DNA of 64,000 nt from Undaria pinnatifida (GCA_012845835.1 JABAKD010000005.1:12504205-12568204), one strand, 5' to 3'. Positions 10,865-23,010 are shown, numbered from the stretch's first letter. A program made the numbers and translations. The notes: generated by a model not told the origin, from the sequence alone.

Positions 10865-11130
10865 ACGGAGGTGCCGACTATCCGACTTATTGGGTTTCCA
10901 TACTCGTAGGAAGGGTTGTTCAAATGCGGAGTGCGCTCTTCCTTTTTGTAGCGGGGCCTGCTCGGCTGGGGGGGGGGCTGACTTGGCTCGCTTCCCTCTC
11001 ATGACTTCAGTCGGCAAGACGGCTGACCATCAGCTGATTTCGCCAGCCGACTTGCCGACTGAAGTCACTTAGTTGGCTAACGGCACCTACCGATTATTTT
11101 TTAGTCGTGAAATATTGCCGACTCAACAAC
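10865..11130 (+). repeat. Palindrome-bearing dispersed repeat, copy 1
   Basis: Shares with 13310-13570 the order gtgccgactatc.ga.ttattgg, gagcggggcc, ttcagtcggcaag and a ggctaacg.ca segment. Around 11005-11070 the arms atgacttcagtcggcaag and cttgccgactgaagtcac form a long hairpin. Confidence 0.7.
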
Positions 11131-11184
11131 TCTAGCGGTTTGGATACCAGAGATACCCTAACTCACCTGAATATGTTTTAGCTA

Positions 11185-11392
11185 CCTGGTTTGAGGGGCT
11201 CTATACCTCGCAATACCTTCGACTGAACATTTATTAGCCTCCTGCTTTGAGGGGCTCTATACCTCGCAATACCCTTGACGGAATATTTATTGGCCTACTG
11301 ATTTGAGGGGCTCTATACGTCGCAATACCGTTGACTTGAGTATTTATTAGCCTCCTGATTTGAGGGCCTCTATACCTTTCAATACCCTAGAT
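11185..11392 (+). repeat. Tandem repeat, about 60 bp x 4
   Basis: Units of gaggggctctatacctcgca then atacc.t.gactga and atttattagcctcctg. Short-range tandem duplication; no coding signal. Confidence 0.8.
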
Positions 11393-12034
11393 TTTTCCAT
11401 GGCCTACACATGCATTTGTACAGTGGCAGGCATTCCGAGCAGAGTTGAGTAATTTCTCGGGTGGTGACTATCAGCTGAAGAGGGCGCCGTCGGTGATACA
11501 TGGTTATCACCTGCAGCACTGCAATCCCGCCATGGGGACCAAACGCTTGGGAAGAGAACAGGATCATTATGGGAGTTGCCTCAGTTTGTTGATGTGAATA
11601 TGCGTCGACGGCTGTTTTCTTTTTGATATCAAATGGAGCGCGTGTTTTTGTCGCGGGTGGGTATCACCCCTTTTCGGGGGGTTGAGGCGCAAAAGTTGAC
11701 GAAAAAACTCACGACTATTGCACAGGGTCAACTATATCTATAACTCTAAAGGTGCTGTTCAGATTGTGCTATTAATATTAGCCCCCTTCAGGGACTTGAG
11801 ACGAAAAAATGACGGAAAAAACTGCCGATTGCAGCGTCGACCACATGAAGCTATCTGACCTGCTGGTGTAGAACATGTGTTCGGACTGCAACGCAGGAAT
11901 CTGTGAGGCAAGCGTGAGGCGTGACGATAGTCGGATTCCCTCAAGGTTTTCCTGCTGTAGATGCTTTTTATTGGACGGGGCTCGTCGCTTTTTGGTCTAT
12001 ACGAATGGGTCCCAAAAAAGTTAATGTAGAATAC

Positions 12035-12335
12035 GGGTTTTATAGTTTCCGCGCACAGATTGATGAACGTCGCCTTGTTGATGTTGACCCTGCGTCAAGC
12101 TAGGGCTAGTTCTGAGAGGTTTTGTAGTTTCCGCGCGCAGATTGATGAACGTCACCTTGTTGATGTTGACCCTGCTGCAAGCTAGTTCTGAGGGGAGTCG
12201 CCAACCTGTATCCTTAACAAGGACACACCCAGGAACGCCTGCGATCGGAGTATCAATCACACAGCTTGCTAAGATGAGTGTCGACGAAATCTTCGATCTC
12301 ACAGCTGTGGTGTGTGTTTGTTTTTTAATGTAACA
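12035..12335 (+). repeat. Dispersed TTTATAGTTTCCG units with leader core
   Basis: A partial unit (12040-12110) is followed by a fuller one. The latter contains gatgttgaccctg, ggggagtcgccaacctgtat, ggacacaccc, gcgatcggagtatca and the core at about 12263-12310, which reads M-S-V-D-E-I-F-D-L-T-A before the frame ends. No downstream gene follows it. Confidence 0.7.
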
Positions 12336-12489
12336 AAATACCTCCATCGTCGCGACATGGGTGTAGCCCTGCCCACCATAATAGTACCCCCATTTGGGCC
12401 CAAAAACCGCGATCGAAACAATGATGACGAATGGCCGTTTTTGCGTGAGCAAGAGGACCTCTGTCGTGCATGATGCTCTTGGTATTCGT

Positions 12490-12612
12490 AGCGTGTCGTT
12501 AAAGCCCTTGGATTGCCTCGTACAACTCCTTGGATTGAGTGTGCCGTCATACTCGTTGGATTGATTGTGCCGTACAACTCGTTGGAGTGATCGTGCCATA
12601 CAACTCCTTGGA
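12490..12612 (+). repeat. Tandem repeat around CGTACAACTCNTTGGA
   Basis: Four to five units of about 30 bp: tgtgccgtacaactcgttgg and variants. No coding signal. Confidence 0.75.
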
Positions 12613-13309
12613 TTGTGTCGCAGATCGGAGCGTACATAGCCCCCTATCCTTAGGTGGCAGCACTGTTTGTCTCATGTGGAAGATGCTGTAATCGTCGATA
12701 TTTTCGTTAATTTTTTCCCTCGAAGCTCGAAAACAGTTAATTCCAAGATGTTAGATGCGATGAGGTTTACTTTGTATTGCGGTCGATCCGAAAATACATC
12801 CTCAGTTGGTTGATATGAAAACGCGTCAACGACTGATGTTGTACTTCAAAGCACGCCTTTTTTTTACATGGATAGAACGCGTTTTTTCTCGCGACTATAT
12901 ATTGACCGTTTTGGGACTTGAGACGAAAAAGTTGACAAAAAAAGCGACGAATATAGCATAGGCCACATGAAGCGATCCGAGCTGCTGGTATAAGAGATGT
13001 GATCGAAATACGACGCAGGAAGCTGTGAGGCAAGCGTTAGGCGTGGCGAAACTTGGATTGCCTTTAGCTTTTCCCTGACGCTTTGATTATGTCGCGCTCG
13101 TCGATTTTTGGTCTGTATGTATGGGTTCCAACAGGGGTAAATAGTAAGAACTCGGACGGAAGATTCGTTGCTCAGGGGAGGGCACCTACTTGGCCACGTG
13201 TTTGAGGAAGTGGTTGACAACGCACTTTTAATTGTGTCTTGAAAATAGCGCTGTGAGTCGGCACGACTTTAGTCTCCATCAAGTTAATCCTACATAATGG
13301 TTAGTCGTG

Positions 13310-13570
13310 TACCGTAGGTGCCGACTATCGGATTTATTGGATGCCCATACTTGCGAGAAGGATTTTCCAAGACGGGATGAATTTATTTCTTCCTTTTGGA
13401 GCGGGGCCCCTCCGGCAGGTGGGACCCGATTATGCCCGCTTCGCCTGAATTCAGCCGGCAAGCCGGCTGGCCATCGGTTGGCCACACCACCCGACCTGCC
13501 AACCAAAATCAGTTGGGTGGTTAACGACAGACAGCTGCCGAGTGTTTATCAGTCGTGAAATCCTGACGAG
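13310..13570 (+). repeat. Palindrome-bearing dispersed repeat, copy 2
   Basis: Counterpart of 10865-11130, with ttcagccggcaagccggctg replacing the hairpin arm sequence and ending ttagtcgtgaaat-like (here tcagtcgtgaaatcctgac). Confidence 0.65.
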
Positions 13571-14439
13571 CCGCAGCTCTACTAAAAAGCCCTAGCCGTA
13601 ACCGTAGGCCAATCAAACGCGATCAGCTGATGTGAGGATCCTCCCATTCGTTTCGTAAACAATGGGCCTGAACCCAGTTTTGCTCAGGGTCGGGTGCCAT
13701 ACTAACTCCCATATTCACGAAAAACGGTGAGCAAATGGTCTGATAATCCTGCGCTCATTGGGTCAGTATTGCGATGTTCTCAGCCCACAAACATTACCAC
13801 ATAAAAATACCAATGTAGTTTCGACTTTTGAGGTTGGTCGCAGTCTTTCGAAGTTTTCCAGAACGCCCGGCGAGGCCGCGTTGTCGGGACGGAGCCTTGT
13901 CGCCTGGGGACTGGGTAGGACTGAGGTTAGGCTCGACGCAATTTTGTGATTTGTTGAAAAACGAACACAAAAGGTTGAGATACACTTGGAGCATTTGAGC
14001 CTCGACGTCAAATTTTGGCGTTTCTTAGTGTGTTCAATGGTGGCGGCACAGTAAGAAACTGGGCCACGATGTCAAATTTGGCGTTCCTTACTATTTTAGG
14101 AGGCGTGTTCTGCAGGTCGTTTGACCTCATGTCGCGTGTCGTTTTTAGGACGGGTTTTTTATCTCCGTTCTTAAGAGGCACGGCATTTTTTCTTTTTTTT
14201 GGTTCTCTCTTAAGGTTGGGCAATTTCATCCCTTGATTCTTATTTATACTGGTCGCTCACTGGTCACAGCAATTTCCTAGTATGTTTGCTTTTCCGTTCT
14301 TGCTAGACACCGACAGCGTCTTGATGTGTTTATCCCTCGGTTCTTACTGATCACATCAATTTCTCACTGGTAGTATTGGCTCCTCCGTTCTTGGTACGAG
14401 GCACAGACAGTTTGTTACTGCGTGGGCTTGTTTCGGTGT

Positions 14440-14760
14440 GTGATGACGTGTTGTCGATGGTCATGGCATGCGAGTCAGAAACAGCAGGAATCGATCTACA
14501 CATAGCGCGCATCAGATCCCTCAAGATGATGTACGGTATATGATATGTGTCATTCAAGCCAGATATACCTCTGTTGAGTATGATCTGGATGACCTGGAGA
14601 GGTAGATAAATGATGTTGGCGTATGATGTGAAAGGTGTGAATGATCTATGATAGTGGTATACACGTTTCCTGGCTTGGATATGTCGTGCATAGATCTGAC
14701 GTGCACAGATGATGCACATAACAAGTTCAGGTAGATGACTATAGGAGGCCTGAGTAAGGC
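14440..14760. repeat. GATCT-rich repeat, copy 1
   Basis: Enriched in tgatct, gatcta and catgatgt-like words. It is related in composition to 22780-23010, 26620-26880 and 52625-53060. The 155-codon antisense open frame here shows no recognisable domain and is not called a gene. Confidence 0.45.
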
Positions 14761-15373
14761 GACATCCAGATGTACGGCGGTCACAACCGCTTTTCCGCGA
14801 CTGGGGAATCGTTCTCATAAGCTGGAATGAATAAGGCGGCGGTAGCCGTCGTTTACTTTTTTATGATGTAATCGACAGAAAAGGATACAGAGGATCTATG
14901 CAGCGACGTGGTCCGTCCGATGGGCGATCGTTCTGATTGACTGCTTGCGGCTCGGGGCGTAGGCGTTATGGTTCCATGGTTTTTGGCTGTTTGTCGTAGC
15001 CTAACGTGCCGTCGTTTCTGTGAGGGCTGTTTGTTTCATGAACTATGCTAAGACACGTTTTTTGTTGCTTCAAGTCTAATCGTGAATGTTTTGGTGGTTT
15101 ATACTCTTTTTGGCTTGTCGAAGGTCTCTTGTGTTCCCGGTCATATCGGTGTTCTTGTTGTTGTTACGTTATCTCATCAAGTCATCGTCATCACCTAGTC
15201 CGTCGCCGCAATAGAGGCTCATGTATTACATTTGATTACTGTCTCAACAATCATGGAATTTCTATGTTGTGGCTGGCGTTCTTTTGTGTGACTGCTGCGC
15301 CGCTCATGTGATCGCGCTTGGGTTTCTATATTGTGACTTGCGTATTTTTATCCTCTGCTGAACCGGTTTTCAG

Positions 15374-15500
15374 GTTACTGTATCGGAGCACGATGAGACG
15401 ACTCTGCGGCAGATGTTGGAGTACATTTACACCAACCGCGTCAAGGATATGCTGGGGCTTTCCGCGGACGAGGTCATCAAGCTTTTGGCCTTGGCAAATG
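15374..15500 (+). CDS. BTB-BACK protein, exon 3 (end of BTB fold)
   Basis: Encodes 42 complete codons plus one base, so it ends in phase 1. It reads from VTVSEHDETTLRQMLEYIYT to LSADEVIKLLALAN. The L-E-Y-I-Y-T segment and the helix L-x-L-A-x-x-x-I-K-L-L-x-L-A-N are the standard C-terminal BTB elements. The acceptor is ttttcag|GTT and the donor AATG|gtgagc. The leftover G combines with AG from exon 4 to give Glu, continuing A-N-E-F-L-L-E-E-L. This exact phase agreement is strong evidence that the exons belong to one gene. Confidence 0.92.
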
Positions 15501-17411
15501 GTGAGCAAGGGAGCGAGCGAGCGCTTTCCCGAACAGGAGTGAAGATGCCTCGCTGTTGCCCTTTTGTATTTTTGCGCAGATTTTCATGGCGTGTGGTAGC
15601 TTTTCGAAGCATGCGCTTGGCCTTCTTAGCAGAGAGCGAAAGAAAGGCCAAGGAGAGGTTGGTTGGACATGGAGTTGTTCATCCGAGGGATAATTGCGGT
15701 CGGTAGTGTATACTAGGACGGGCGGATAGCAACAATGCCCCCGCTGCTGGCGTTTGTGTTTTGTGTAACTTTTTTTTTGGAGCGGAATTGTTTTTGGGGG
15801 GATGGCTGACTGGTTAGGCTGCCACGTACTGCGGCTACTGTGTAGGCGTGTGTGCCACGTGTTATGTATCGCTTTGTTGCTGCGTTCTGGTATTTTTCGT
15901 CGTTGTCGTTATCGTACGAATAGCTTGTTTGCCCGTCTTAAGTGATGTGTTTTTTCGGCTCCGATAATGTTGTGTCGCGATTTCTCTGCTGGGGTTGTGT
16001 GCGCGTACTTGTGCTCGTCGCTAGCCGCGCACGGAGACGGCTGCAACAGCAGTAGCAGTGGTGGTGCAGTAGTCGTATCGGTATATGTTACAGGATCACT
16101 TCGAATGTGTGCGTCAAGATATGTTCGTAGTAGATGTAAGTATAGACTATGGGGCGGACACTTGAAGGTTTTGTGTGTGTTTTGTTTCCATTTATTTTTT
16201 TGCCCTGTTTTTTTTTTCGTCTCTCGACGTGTTTACTTCAGCGGCACGTGCGCCTTTAGCGCCGCCTAGAGCTATGAAACGCGGTGCTTTAACTCGTACG
16301 GCTGTGGATTACAGCGGGTACCCCGAGTCAAGAGCGCCTTGTGACAACCCGGAACTAGCGCTGTTAGCTACACATTGCTCTTATCTGTAGTGTGAAATGT
16401 ATAGCTTTGTGGTATAGGCGGGACGTGCCGATTGGACCACGCTCAAGTCCCGAAAGCTGTTACCCTGGGCGCTCTCACGTCGGGGTACCCACTGTAGCTG
16501 GAATTTTTATTAGCAGTGCTTGTTGCTTGTTGCTCGCGTGGCGAAATAAAAGCCAACCAGCGATGCAGTCTTTTTTAGCAAACACCACAAGCCGAGCCAC
16601 GAACGCGCCATTGGAAGAAATAGTTTGTCTGAACGCGTCAGTGCGCTACCGCCCCTTTGTCCAAGTTGAAATACAAAAGAAGGATAAGAAAATCCCAGCA
16701 AGATAATTAGCCTACTGCTGTGAATCACAGGAACATAAGAAATTGGACAGCTGTTGTACTGATGGTAGTGTAGGCCACATTATTTACCAAATAAATACAT
16801 CTAGCCTAAAACCAATACATAGAATAAAGGGGGCTTCTTGTTAAAGGGCGGCGTCCTGTATTTTTTCTTGTTGGTTTGTGGAGACTTGAGAACTCCCCTA
16901 GCTTACTTACTGTGTGTCGTAGTACCTAACCCTTTAACTTTTTTTGCCCTTTTAGCCGCTCATGTGTAATTTTTTTTGCCTTTCTCACACTTCGTTTTTG
17001 TTTGTACCAGGTACCTTTTTTTCGGTGTCACCTTTTTTGTTTTTTCTGGTCCTGCTGGTGCTGCTTCACTTTTCCCCTTGTCGTGACCCTTGTCTTTGCC
17101 TTTTTCTTGTACCTTTTTTGGGCTGCTGCTGCTTCTGATATGCTCTGCTTATGTTGCCGATACAGTAGTTTTGGTGTGCCTGCTGCTTAGCTTTTGCCAC
17201 TGTTGTCACTCTTGCCTGTACCTTTTTATTGTGTACCTTTTTCTGCGTTGTTGCTGCTGCTGCTTGTGTGCTGGCGCGTCTGCTGTCTCCGCTGCTGACT
17301 TTTGCCCTTGATTTCACCGTTCTCTGTACCTTTTTCTTGTTTGTACCTTTTTGGGGTTGTTGCTGCTGCTTCTGCCGCTACTGCTGTTTCTGGTGCGACG
17401 ACGATGAGCAG
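15501..17411 (+). other. BTB gene intron 3 (1.9 kb)
   Basis: Begins gtgagc and ends gatgagcag. Its last 400 bases are pyrimidine-rich, with repeats of tgtaccttttt and ttgctgctgc. These may serve as an extended polypyrimidine region. No TE or gene is recognised. Confidence 0.75.
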
Positions 17412-17569
17412 AGTTTTTGCTTGAGGAGCTGAAAGTTCTCTGCGAACACTCAGCGCGCAAGATCGTATCTGTGGCGAATGTGGCTAAAATGCTGCTGGCA
17501 GCAGAGCGCTATCAGGCGGAAACGCTCAAGGCCGCCTGCCTATCGTTCGTTCAAAAGAACATGCCAGAG
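17412..17569 (+). CDS. BTB-BACK protein, exon 4 (BACK helices)
   Basis: Encodes 52 codons plus the split Glu. It reads FLLEELKVLCEHSARKIVSV, then NVAKMLLAAERYQAETLKAA, ending C-L-S-F-V-Q-K-N-M-P-E. This is the linker helix and the BACK helical pair that follow BTB domains in adaptor proteins (N-V-A-x-x-L-x-x-A-x-x-Y-x-A-x-x-L-K-x-x-C). The donor is GAG|gtgagt, phase 0. No BTB-binding partner or extra domain such as Kelch or TAZ is visible nearby, so substrate class cannot be given. Confidence 0.92.
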
Positions 17570-17636
17570 GTGAGTTTTGCGCACCTGGTATAACGTACGT
17601 CTTTTTGTAAAGCACTAAGAAACGAAATACCGGTAC

Positions 17637-17770
17637 ACCTGAGCTGTGAGATCGAAGAAATGCCTGTACGCCCGAAAGAACATAGCTGAGATGATTTTTG
17701 TATAAATAATACGCAGCTTGCAAAGATAAGTATTGACCTGAAATTCGTCGAACTCACGGCTGACGTCCTT
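17637..17770. repeat. Pair of dispersed leader cores
   Basis: A reverse fragment (gagctgtgagatcgaag) is followed by a forward copy at 17707-17766: cagcttgcaaagataagtat, then ttgac..gaaattcgtcgaactcacggctgacg. Confidence 0.55.
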
Positions 17771-18059
17771 GATTTTTTTTTAATAAAATACTTTTTGTCG
17801 TTTCGGGATATTTTTACGCGTAAACGGAACAATCAGTACTATTGATTAGGTTGTGACTTCATGAAAAACTTACTAAAAATGGGCGACCGGTGTGTTGCGT
17901 GCAATATGGGTATCGACCCCTAATTTGTCTAACTAACAGCTGACGTTGCTTGGAATAATTCTATAAAAACAGTACCGATAACTTTGCTGTTAGCTCCAAG
18001 ATATGCGTGTTCGTCCAAGAGAACGAAGAATACCTGGTGTGGTCTTTGTATATAATCTA

Positions 18060-18330
18060 AAAAATGAAAAAATACACTTTTTCAGCTGTGAGATCGACCA
18101 CACAGGGTTCTTTGATCAAAACTCAGCTTTGCAAGCGGCGTGTGATACTTGGATCGCGGGTGGTATGGGGTGTGTATACCCTCCTGAAGGATGCTACAGG
18201 TCGGTGACTCCCCTGCTTTTGCCAGGTTCAACAGGACTAACACGATCAGCCTTGTTCTGCGCACGGAAACTGTATAACCCGCATTGAGGGGGACAAAACC
18301 AGACACCTGTGGAATTGAGTATGCGTGAAA
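18060..18330 (-). repeat. Dispersed leader core unit, reverse
   Basis: Carries ttttcagctgtgagatcgac, tttgcaagcggcgtgtgata and cgcacggaaactgtataacc. These are the reverse complements of the core, its upstream CACACAGCTTGC and the distal GGTTTATAGTTTCCG end. Confidence 0.7.
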
Positions 18331-19109
18331 CAATGAGTTTTATGGTGTGAGTTAACTTTTGGAGTGGGCTACTTGGGTTTACCGGGTTTGTACGCAAGTT
18401 CCGGTGTACTCTCTGTGTATGTGGCGGGCCAGCGGAGGTCCAGCCCAGGCCTGATACTCGGGCTGTTAGGGCTGTCGAGTCATGATGGAACATGCGGTGG
18501 ACGTCGATCGCTACTGCTGCGAAGTGATGTGTCTTCTGCTCTTGACGTATTGCAAAGGCACACTCACACACCTGTATTGATCGAATGAAGACCGACGAGT
18601 GAGATCTGGCGTTCTGCATCAGGCGTCAGGCGGTGCACACTTGATCCTAAAGCTCTTCAAGCGCCCATCTTACACACTACCAGGGAATACACAAACTAAG
18701 GCGTGGGTCAAAAACGCCAGACTCCTGCAGTCACTAGAGATGGAAGGTCTTGCTAATAAAACATGATGACCGAAAGTGCGTGTCACCACGGTAGCCGATT
18801 GCTTTTGCTATTCCAGGCAGCCTCCTCCATGGATAATTCTGGGTGGAGCGACCGTAGGCCACATATTAGCGCGCCTGTAAAGAGTGAAGTCGGAATTCAT
18901 ATCGTCAAAAACACGGAACGACTTCCTCCGGGTGAATGTTGATCGGGACTACGTGCATACAACAAGCAAGATATTCCCGGGTGAGTCGATTCCTCCGAAA
19001 GAGTGGACGTGTTGGAACGGGTATCACTAAAGGCGTGAGCGAGCCGTACGTGGCCACCACTTTAGTCGGGACCCTCGAGCCACCTCGTGGGGCCGACTTT
19101 GAGCGCTTG

Positions 19110-19450
19110 ATATGTTTAAAAAATGAAAAAAATACACATCAGCTGTGATATCGACCAAGAATATTTTTGCGACCAAGAATATTTTTTTCGATTGATCAAT
19201 ACTCAGCTTTTTTGCAAGCTGCGTGTGATACGTAGATGTTGTCGTGTCAGGTTTTTTTTTTTCACCCTTGCAGGCATCGTAAGTACCGGTGTCCTTCAGC
19301 TGTTTTGATGGAGGATTTCGTCGAAAGTCGTCTTTGCAAGCTGCGTGTGCTACCTACTTCGATCGCGCGCTTTTTACGGGCGGGGTGGGGTGTGTACGCT
19401 CATGGCGGAGTAAGAGGCGGGGTCTCTGCGATGTGGATATTCTAGAGCTG
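19110..19450 (-). repeat. Two reverse leader-core copies
   Basis: Copies at about 19138-19232 and 19313-19355. The second reads ggaggatttcgtcgaaagtc, then gtctttgcaagctgcgtgtg. Confidence 0.65.
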
Positions 19451-20849
19451 TCTCTTCCACGGGAAGTGAAGGGCACGCCAGCTATCTCTCGATTGCGAAT
19501 GCAATTGAGTTAACATCGACACGCGACGTGTGGGACAACACGTTGAAGTGTGGTTAGCTTGAGCTTTTTTTTTCTCCCCGTCCGCCGCTGGATTAAAAGA
19601 AGAAAAAGCTACGCCTAGAGCAGATGTGTCCGCTGTGCGTCGGAAGTGGGTCAACTACCGTATGGCATTGCACGTATTGGCGTGTTTTTTTCCCCACCGT
19701 GTTTGGTTTTCTGTTCTTTTCTTTTTCGTTTTGCTCGCCAAGACACGCCTCCGGAATGACATTCGCAACACCAGCAGCAGCAGCAGCAGCACTAGAGCTG
19801 TCGACCGTCGAGTGCTTCCGTTTCAACCACTTGTGCTGCTGTTGTTGTCAACTTTCTTGTATCACGTCGGTGCCCTGGTCTCATCCGGGCATATGTGTCC
19901 GTTGCAACCCTGTGCACACAATCGGATGAATCACGACGCGCAACAGTACATACAGTAGCTATATGGCGAATGTGCGTATGCATGTATGTATTATTTGTCA
20001 ACTGCTGAAAAGAAGCGCTCCGTTCGAAGTCCAAATAGCGGATGTAGTAGGAAGGGCAGCCGTCGTGTTCTTGTGGAGGCCGAATGGCTTGACCTCGCTA
20101 ATACATGAACGCCTAGCTCAACAGCAAACCCCGTGCACATTTCGAGTCGGTGTACTTGTAGGCTTTTTCCGCCACTGGAATACGAACATCGGTGCTTGTG
20201 GTGGATGGCTTTGGTGTCAGAAAGCATGCTCCAGAGGGAAAATGGACGATGAACATTGATGATTGCAGCGTTGGGCGTTGCTTAATAGGGGGCATGTTAA
20301 AATTGGTGTCCGAATTATACAACAATGTACGGGGTCGTACGGGACGGGTGCGGCGTAAATCCTTCGCGTGCTGCTCGGTCACCCGACTCGCAGAAGCTTG
20401 AAAATGTCGCAATCATCGTTTTTTTTTTGTCGCCGCTATACATGTTACACGGGCCCCCGAAAATGGGCTATGACGCAGGTCTTTGAACGAGCAGGACGAC
20501 GAGTGAGATGAGGCAGGGTCTGCCTTGCTGTTTTTTTTTATGTTTTCGTGTAATGTTGACAACGAAGGCGGGTACCGTAGCGGGGAGGGGGGGGGGGGGA
20601 AGAGGCTGCTTAAGAAGTGACGCCGGATCTGAGTTACGTAACCACGATTCCACTTGTTTTCATGCGCGTCGTGTGTCAATCAATTTAACTCGATTGCATA
20701 TCTCAGTCAAGCTGGTTGGCTGGCGTGTTGTTCAGTTCCCGTGGAAGCGACAGCGCGAGCTGTCCCTAGCGGCGGTCCCCGTTGCTACTGACGGTGGTGA
20801 TCCCTCTGTCAATGCCGGTGTGTGCCCGCTAAATAATAAAGAAATAAAA

Positions 20850-21190
20850 TACCGGCATTATAGCAGCAACCGGCACTATTCCTTATTCTTGGCACTACTG
20901 GTTGTTATCGTCTGTGCCAAGCGATTTCTCAGGAGCTACAGCGGGCAACCTGCACCAGAGAGGGACCTCTACCCCAGCGATTTCTTAGGCGCTATAGCGT
21001 GCAACCGGCACTATAGAGGGACACCACTATTGTGGCACTATTCCGCATGCTGGCCATAGGTACTGGTTGTTAACATCTGTGCCAAGCGATTTTTCAGGCG
21101 CTACAGCGGGCAACCTGCACTATAGAGGGACCTCTACCCAAGCGGTTTCTCAGGCGCTATAGCGTGCAACCGGCACTATAGAGGGACCAC
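20850..21190 (+). repeat. Tandem repeat, about 160 bp x 2
   Basis: Two long units share tactggttgtta.c.tctgtgccaagcgattt, ggcgctacagcgggcaacct and ccggcactatagaggga. Shorter internal repeats of the caggcgctatagcg type occur. Confidence 0.7.
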
Positions 21191-21289
21191 TTTCGGCACT
21201 ACTGACGGTGTGTGCGTTAGTTAACATTTTTGGGCACATGTCGAACGACCTCACGCCGCTTTTTCGCCCTTGTTGCACGCGAATTAAAA

Positions 21290-21430
21290 AAACATTAGTT
21301 GCACCCTTTGGGGTGCGTGTAAGCCATGCACCCCTGCGTAACCCCTTTAGAGCCCCAAAGTCCCTCCCTATACTAACTTAAAGGTAAATTTGTCCCAAAA
21401 AAGGGTTGCCAGTAGTGAAGGCGTTAATGT
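21290..21430 (-). repeat. GGGGTTAA family copy
   Basis: Reads taacccctttagagcccca, tccctccctatactaactt and agtgaaggcgttaatg. It matches 3385-3492 in the same orientation. Confidence 0.65.
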
Positions 21431-21469
21431 ACTGCTAGTGGTATACCCCCCCGATAAGTGGTATACCCC

Positions 21470-22450
21470 CCCGACCCTCCCGATATGCCTGGTGTCATGT
21501 CCCAAACCAACCAGAAGCCTAATCCCTAACCAAGGCCCAAAATCATACCTGGTATGTAATGGGGTGGGGTCAGGGTATGCATATAGAAATACAATACTTT
21601 GCGCTGCCGGGGTTGTAACGAAGACCACTGATAGGGACAGCTTACGCTATACCTACAATGGGACTCGAAGGGTGCGCCAGCTAGCGTTGGGCTGCGAAAG
21701 CAACTGAGTTAAATCGACACACGACGCGTATGAAAATACGCGGAAGTGTGGTGAGCTAAAGCTTTATTTTTCCACATCCGCCGGAGGATAAAAAAGAAAA
21801 GAAAAAAAAAAATTTAGGTGTGGGTGCATGCTTACCTGGTTCCATGTCCCACGACTAGAACCCTAGTCCCTAACCAAGGCCCAAAATGATACCTGGTGAT
21901 GTAATATACGAAAGAGGTGGGATCAGGGTATGCATATAAAGATACATTACTTCGAGTGCATGCTTACCTGGTTCCATGTCCCGCGACCAGAATCCTAAAA
22001 GCCCTTACCAAGCCCCAAAATAATATCTGGTATATAACATACGAATCCGGTCGCCCCGGTGGCGTATCAGGTTATCCTCGAGCCTGTTATAGGCGAGTTT
22101 CGTGAGTTCGAATTTCCCCGAGTGCACAATGGTATGAATTCGTGGGGACTTTTTCTTGCGCACAAAAATCGACCTGCGGAAAACGCGAGAGCGTGAGCTA
22201 GCAACACTCGATGAAAAATCGACGAGCAGTGGGATTGCCGAACCCTACGCGAGACAAGAATTGAAGGCAAGAACCGGGGGGGAGAAGGGACGACACCTGT
22301 GACCACGGCTTGTCCAGAAGCTGGAAAGTAGAAGTGCGCGAAAAAAAAAAAAAAACAGAACTGACCTGGCGTAGTATTCTTGGCTAATGGTCAGCGTCTA
22401 AAGGGGTGGGATCAGGGTGTGCATATAAAGTTACAAGGCTTTGCGTATGG
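21470..22450 (+). repeat. Tandem block of 130-bp units, interrupted by a SINE
   Basis: Units share cctggttccatgtcccgcga, taaccaaggcccaaaat, atacctggta.gtaa, ggggtgggatcagggt and gcatataaagatacatt. Units begin near 21484, 21825 and 21957. The third unit is split by the SINE at 22046-22356 and resumes at about 22400 with aaaggggtgggatcagggtg. Confidence 0.75.
22046..22356 (+). mobile_element. tRNA-derived SINE with poly(A) tail
   Basis: The head reads GGTGGCGTATCAGG (A-box-like), and GAGTTCGAATTTCC (B-box-like) follows about 40 bp later. The body ends in about 15 adenines at 22340-22356. It lies inside a 130-bp tandem repeat unit that resumes after the tail, which shows insertion. It matches the minus-strand copy at 2498-2771. 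A SINE of this type would rely on a LINE reverse transcriptase encoded elsewhere. Target-site duplication was not clear. Confidence 0.8.
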
Positions 22451-22602
22451 GTGCATGGCTTCTATGCACCGCTAGGGGCGTATGTATTTTTTCAACGCGT
22501 GATGTCTGGCTGGTCGGAGAAAACCCGACGTGCTCCGTCCTGATATGATCGGGGTGCGAGGGTCAAAGGTCATTTGGGACTGCCGCAATGCATGAACGAG
22601 TA

Positions 22603-22643
22603 CCCCCCCCCTTCCCCCCCCCCCCTTCCCCCCCCCCCCTTCC
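22603..22643. repeat. Poly(C) interrupted by TT
   Basis: Runs of C separated by tt. Low complexity; probably hard to sequence accurately. Confidence 0.9.
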
Positions 22644-22779
22644 TCCGGATGACTCTGCATGAAATGAGTTCCTCCCGTGAACCTAGCGCAGCCCTATTTT
22701 GTTTGCATGGCCAATGCTGTAGCCGTACAGTTATGTTTGTGCTATGTTTTTGATTCGGAAGGCTTCTGTCAAATTAAGC

Positions 22780-23010
22780 CACAATACGGACACATGATGA
22801 TCTACAAGTAGATCGTCTAGATCGTGTACAGTACACGTCGTATCTGCCGTGATGATATATTGTGCAGGATTTTGTTCGATGAAGTACAGATCCAACCGCG
22901 GAAGCATTTGCTAGATGATGCAGATCGTACGACTCCCACCGGGTAGCATGGGCTAGACCATGCAGAGTTTACCAGAAATATCAACTAATATTAATAGGAC
23001 ATGAAGTAGG
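22780..23010. repeat. GATCT-rich repeat, copy 2
   Basis: Many gatcta, agatcgt and tgcagatc words, including atctgccgtgatgatatatt. The copy at 52625-53060 has the related cgcatctgccgttacgagat and cccactggg segments. Confidence 0.5.

Larger units (their letters stand above)
10085..15373 (+). other. BTB gene intron 2 (5.3 kb)
   Basis: Begins gtgggt and ends ttttcag. It holds a GGGGTTAA repeat copy at 10740-10822, a palindromic repeat in two copies (10865-11130 and 13310-13570), a tandem repeat at 11185-11392, dispersed leader units (12035-12335), an array of 30-bp units (12490-12612), a telomere-like repeat relic (13755-14000) and GATCT-rich DNA (14440-14760). No other exon is recognised. Confidence 0.75.

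Noticed and set aside
14351-14818. 155-codon minus-strand frame
   Set aside because: Falls in GATCT-rich repeat DNA within a BTB intron; no recognisable domain.
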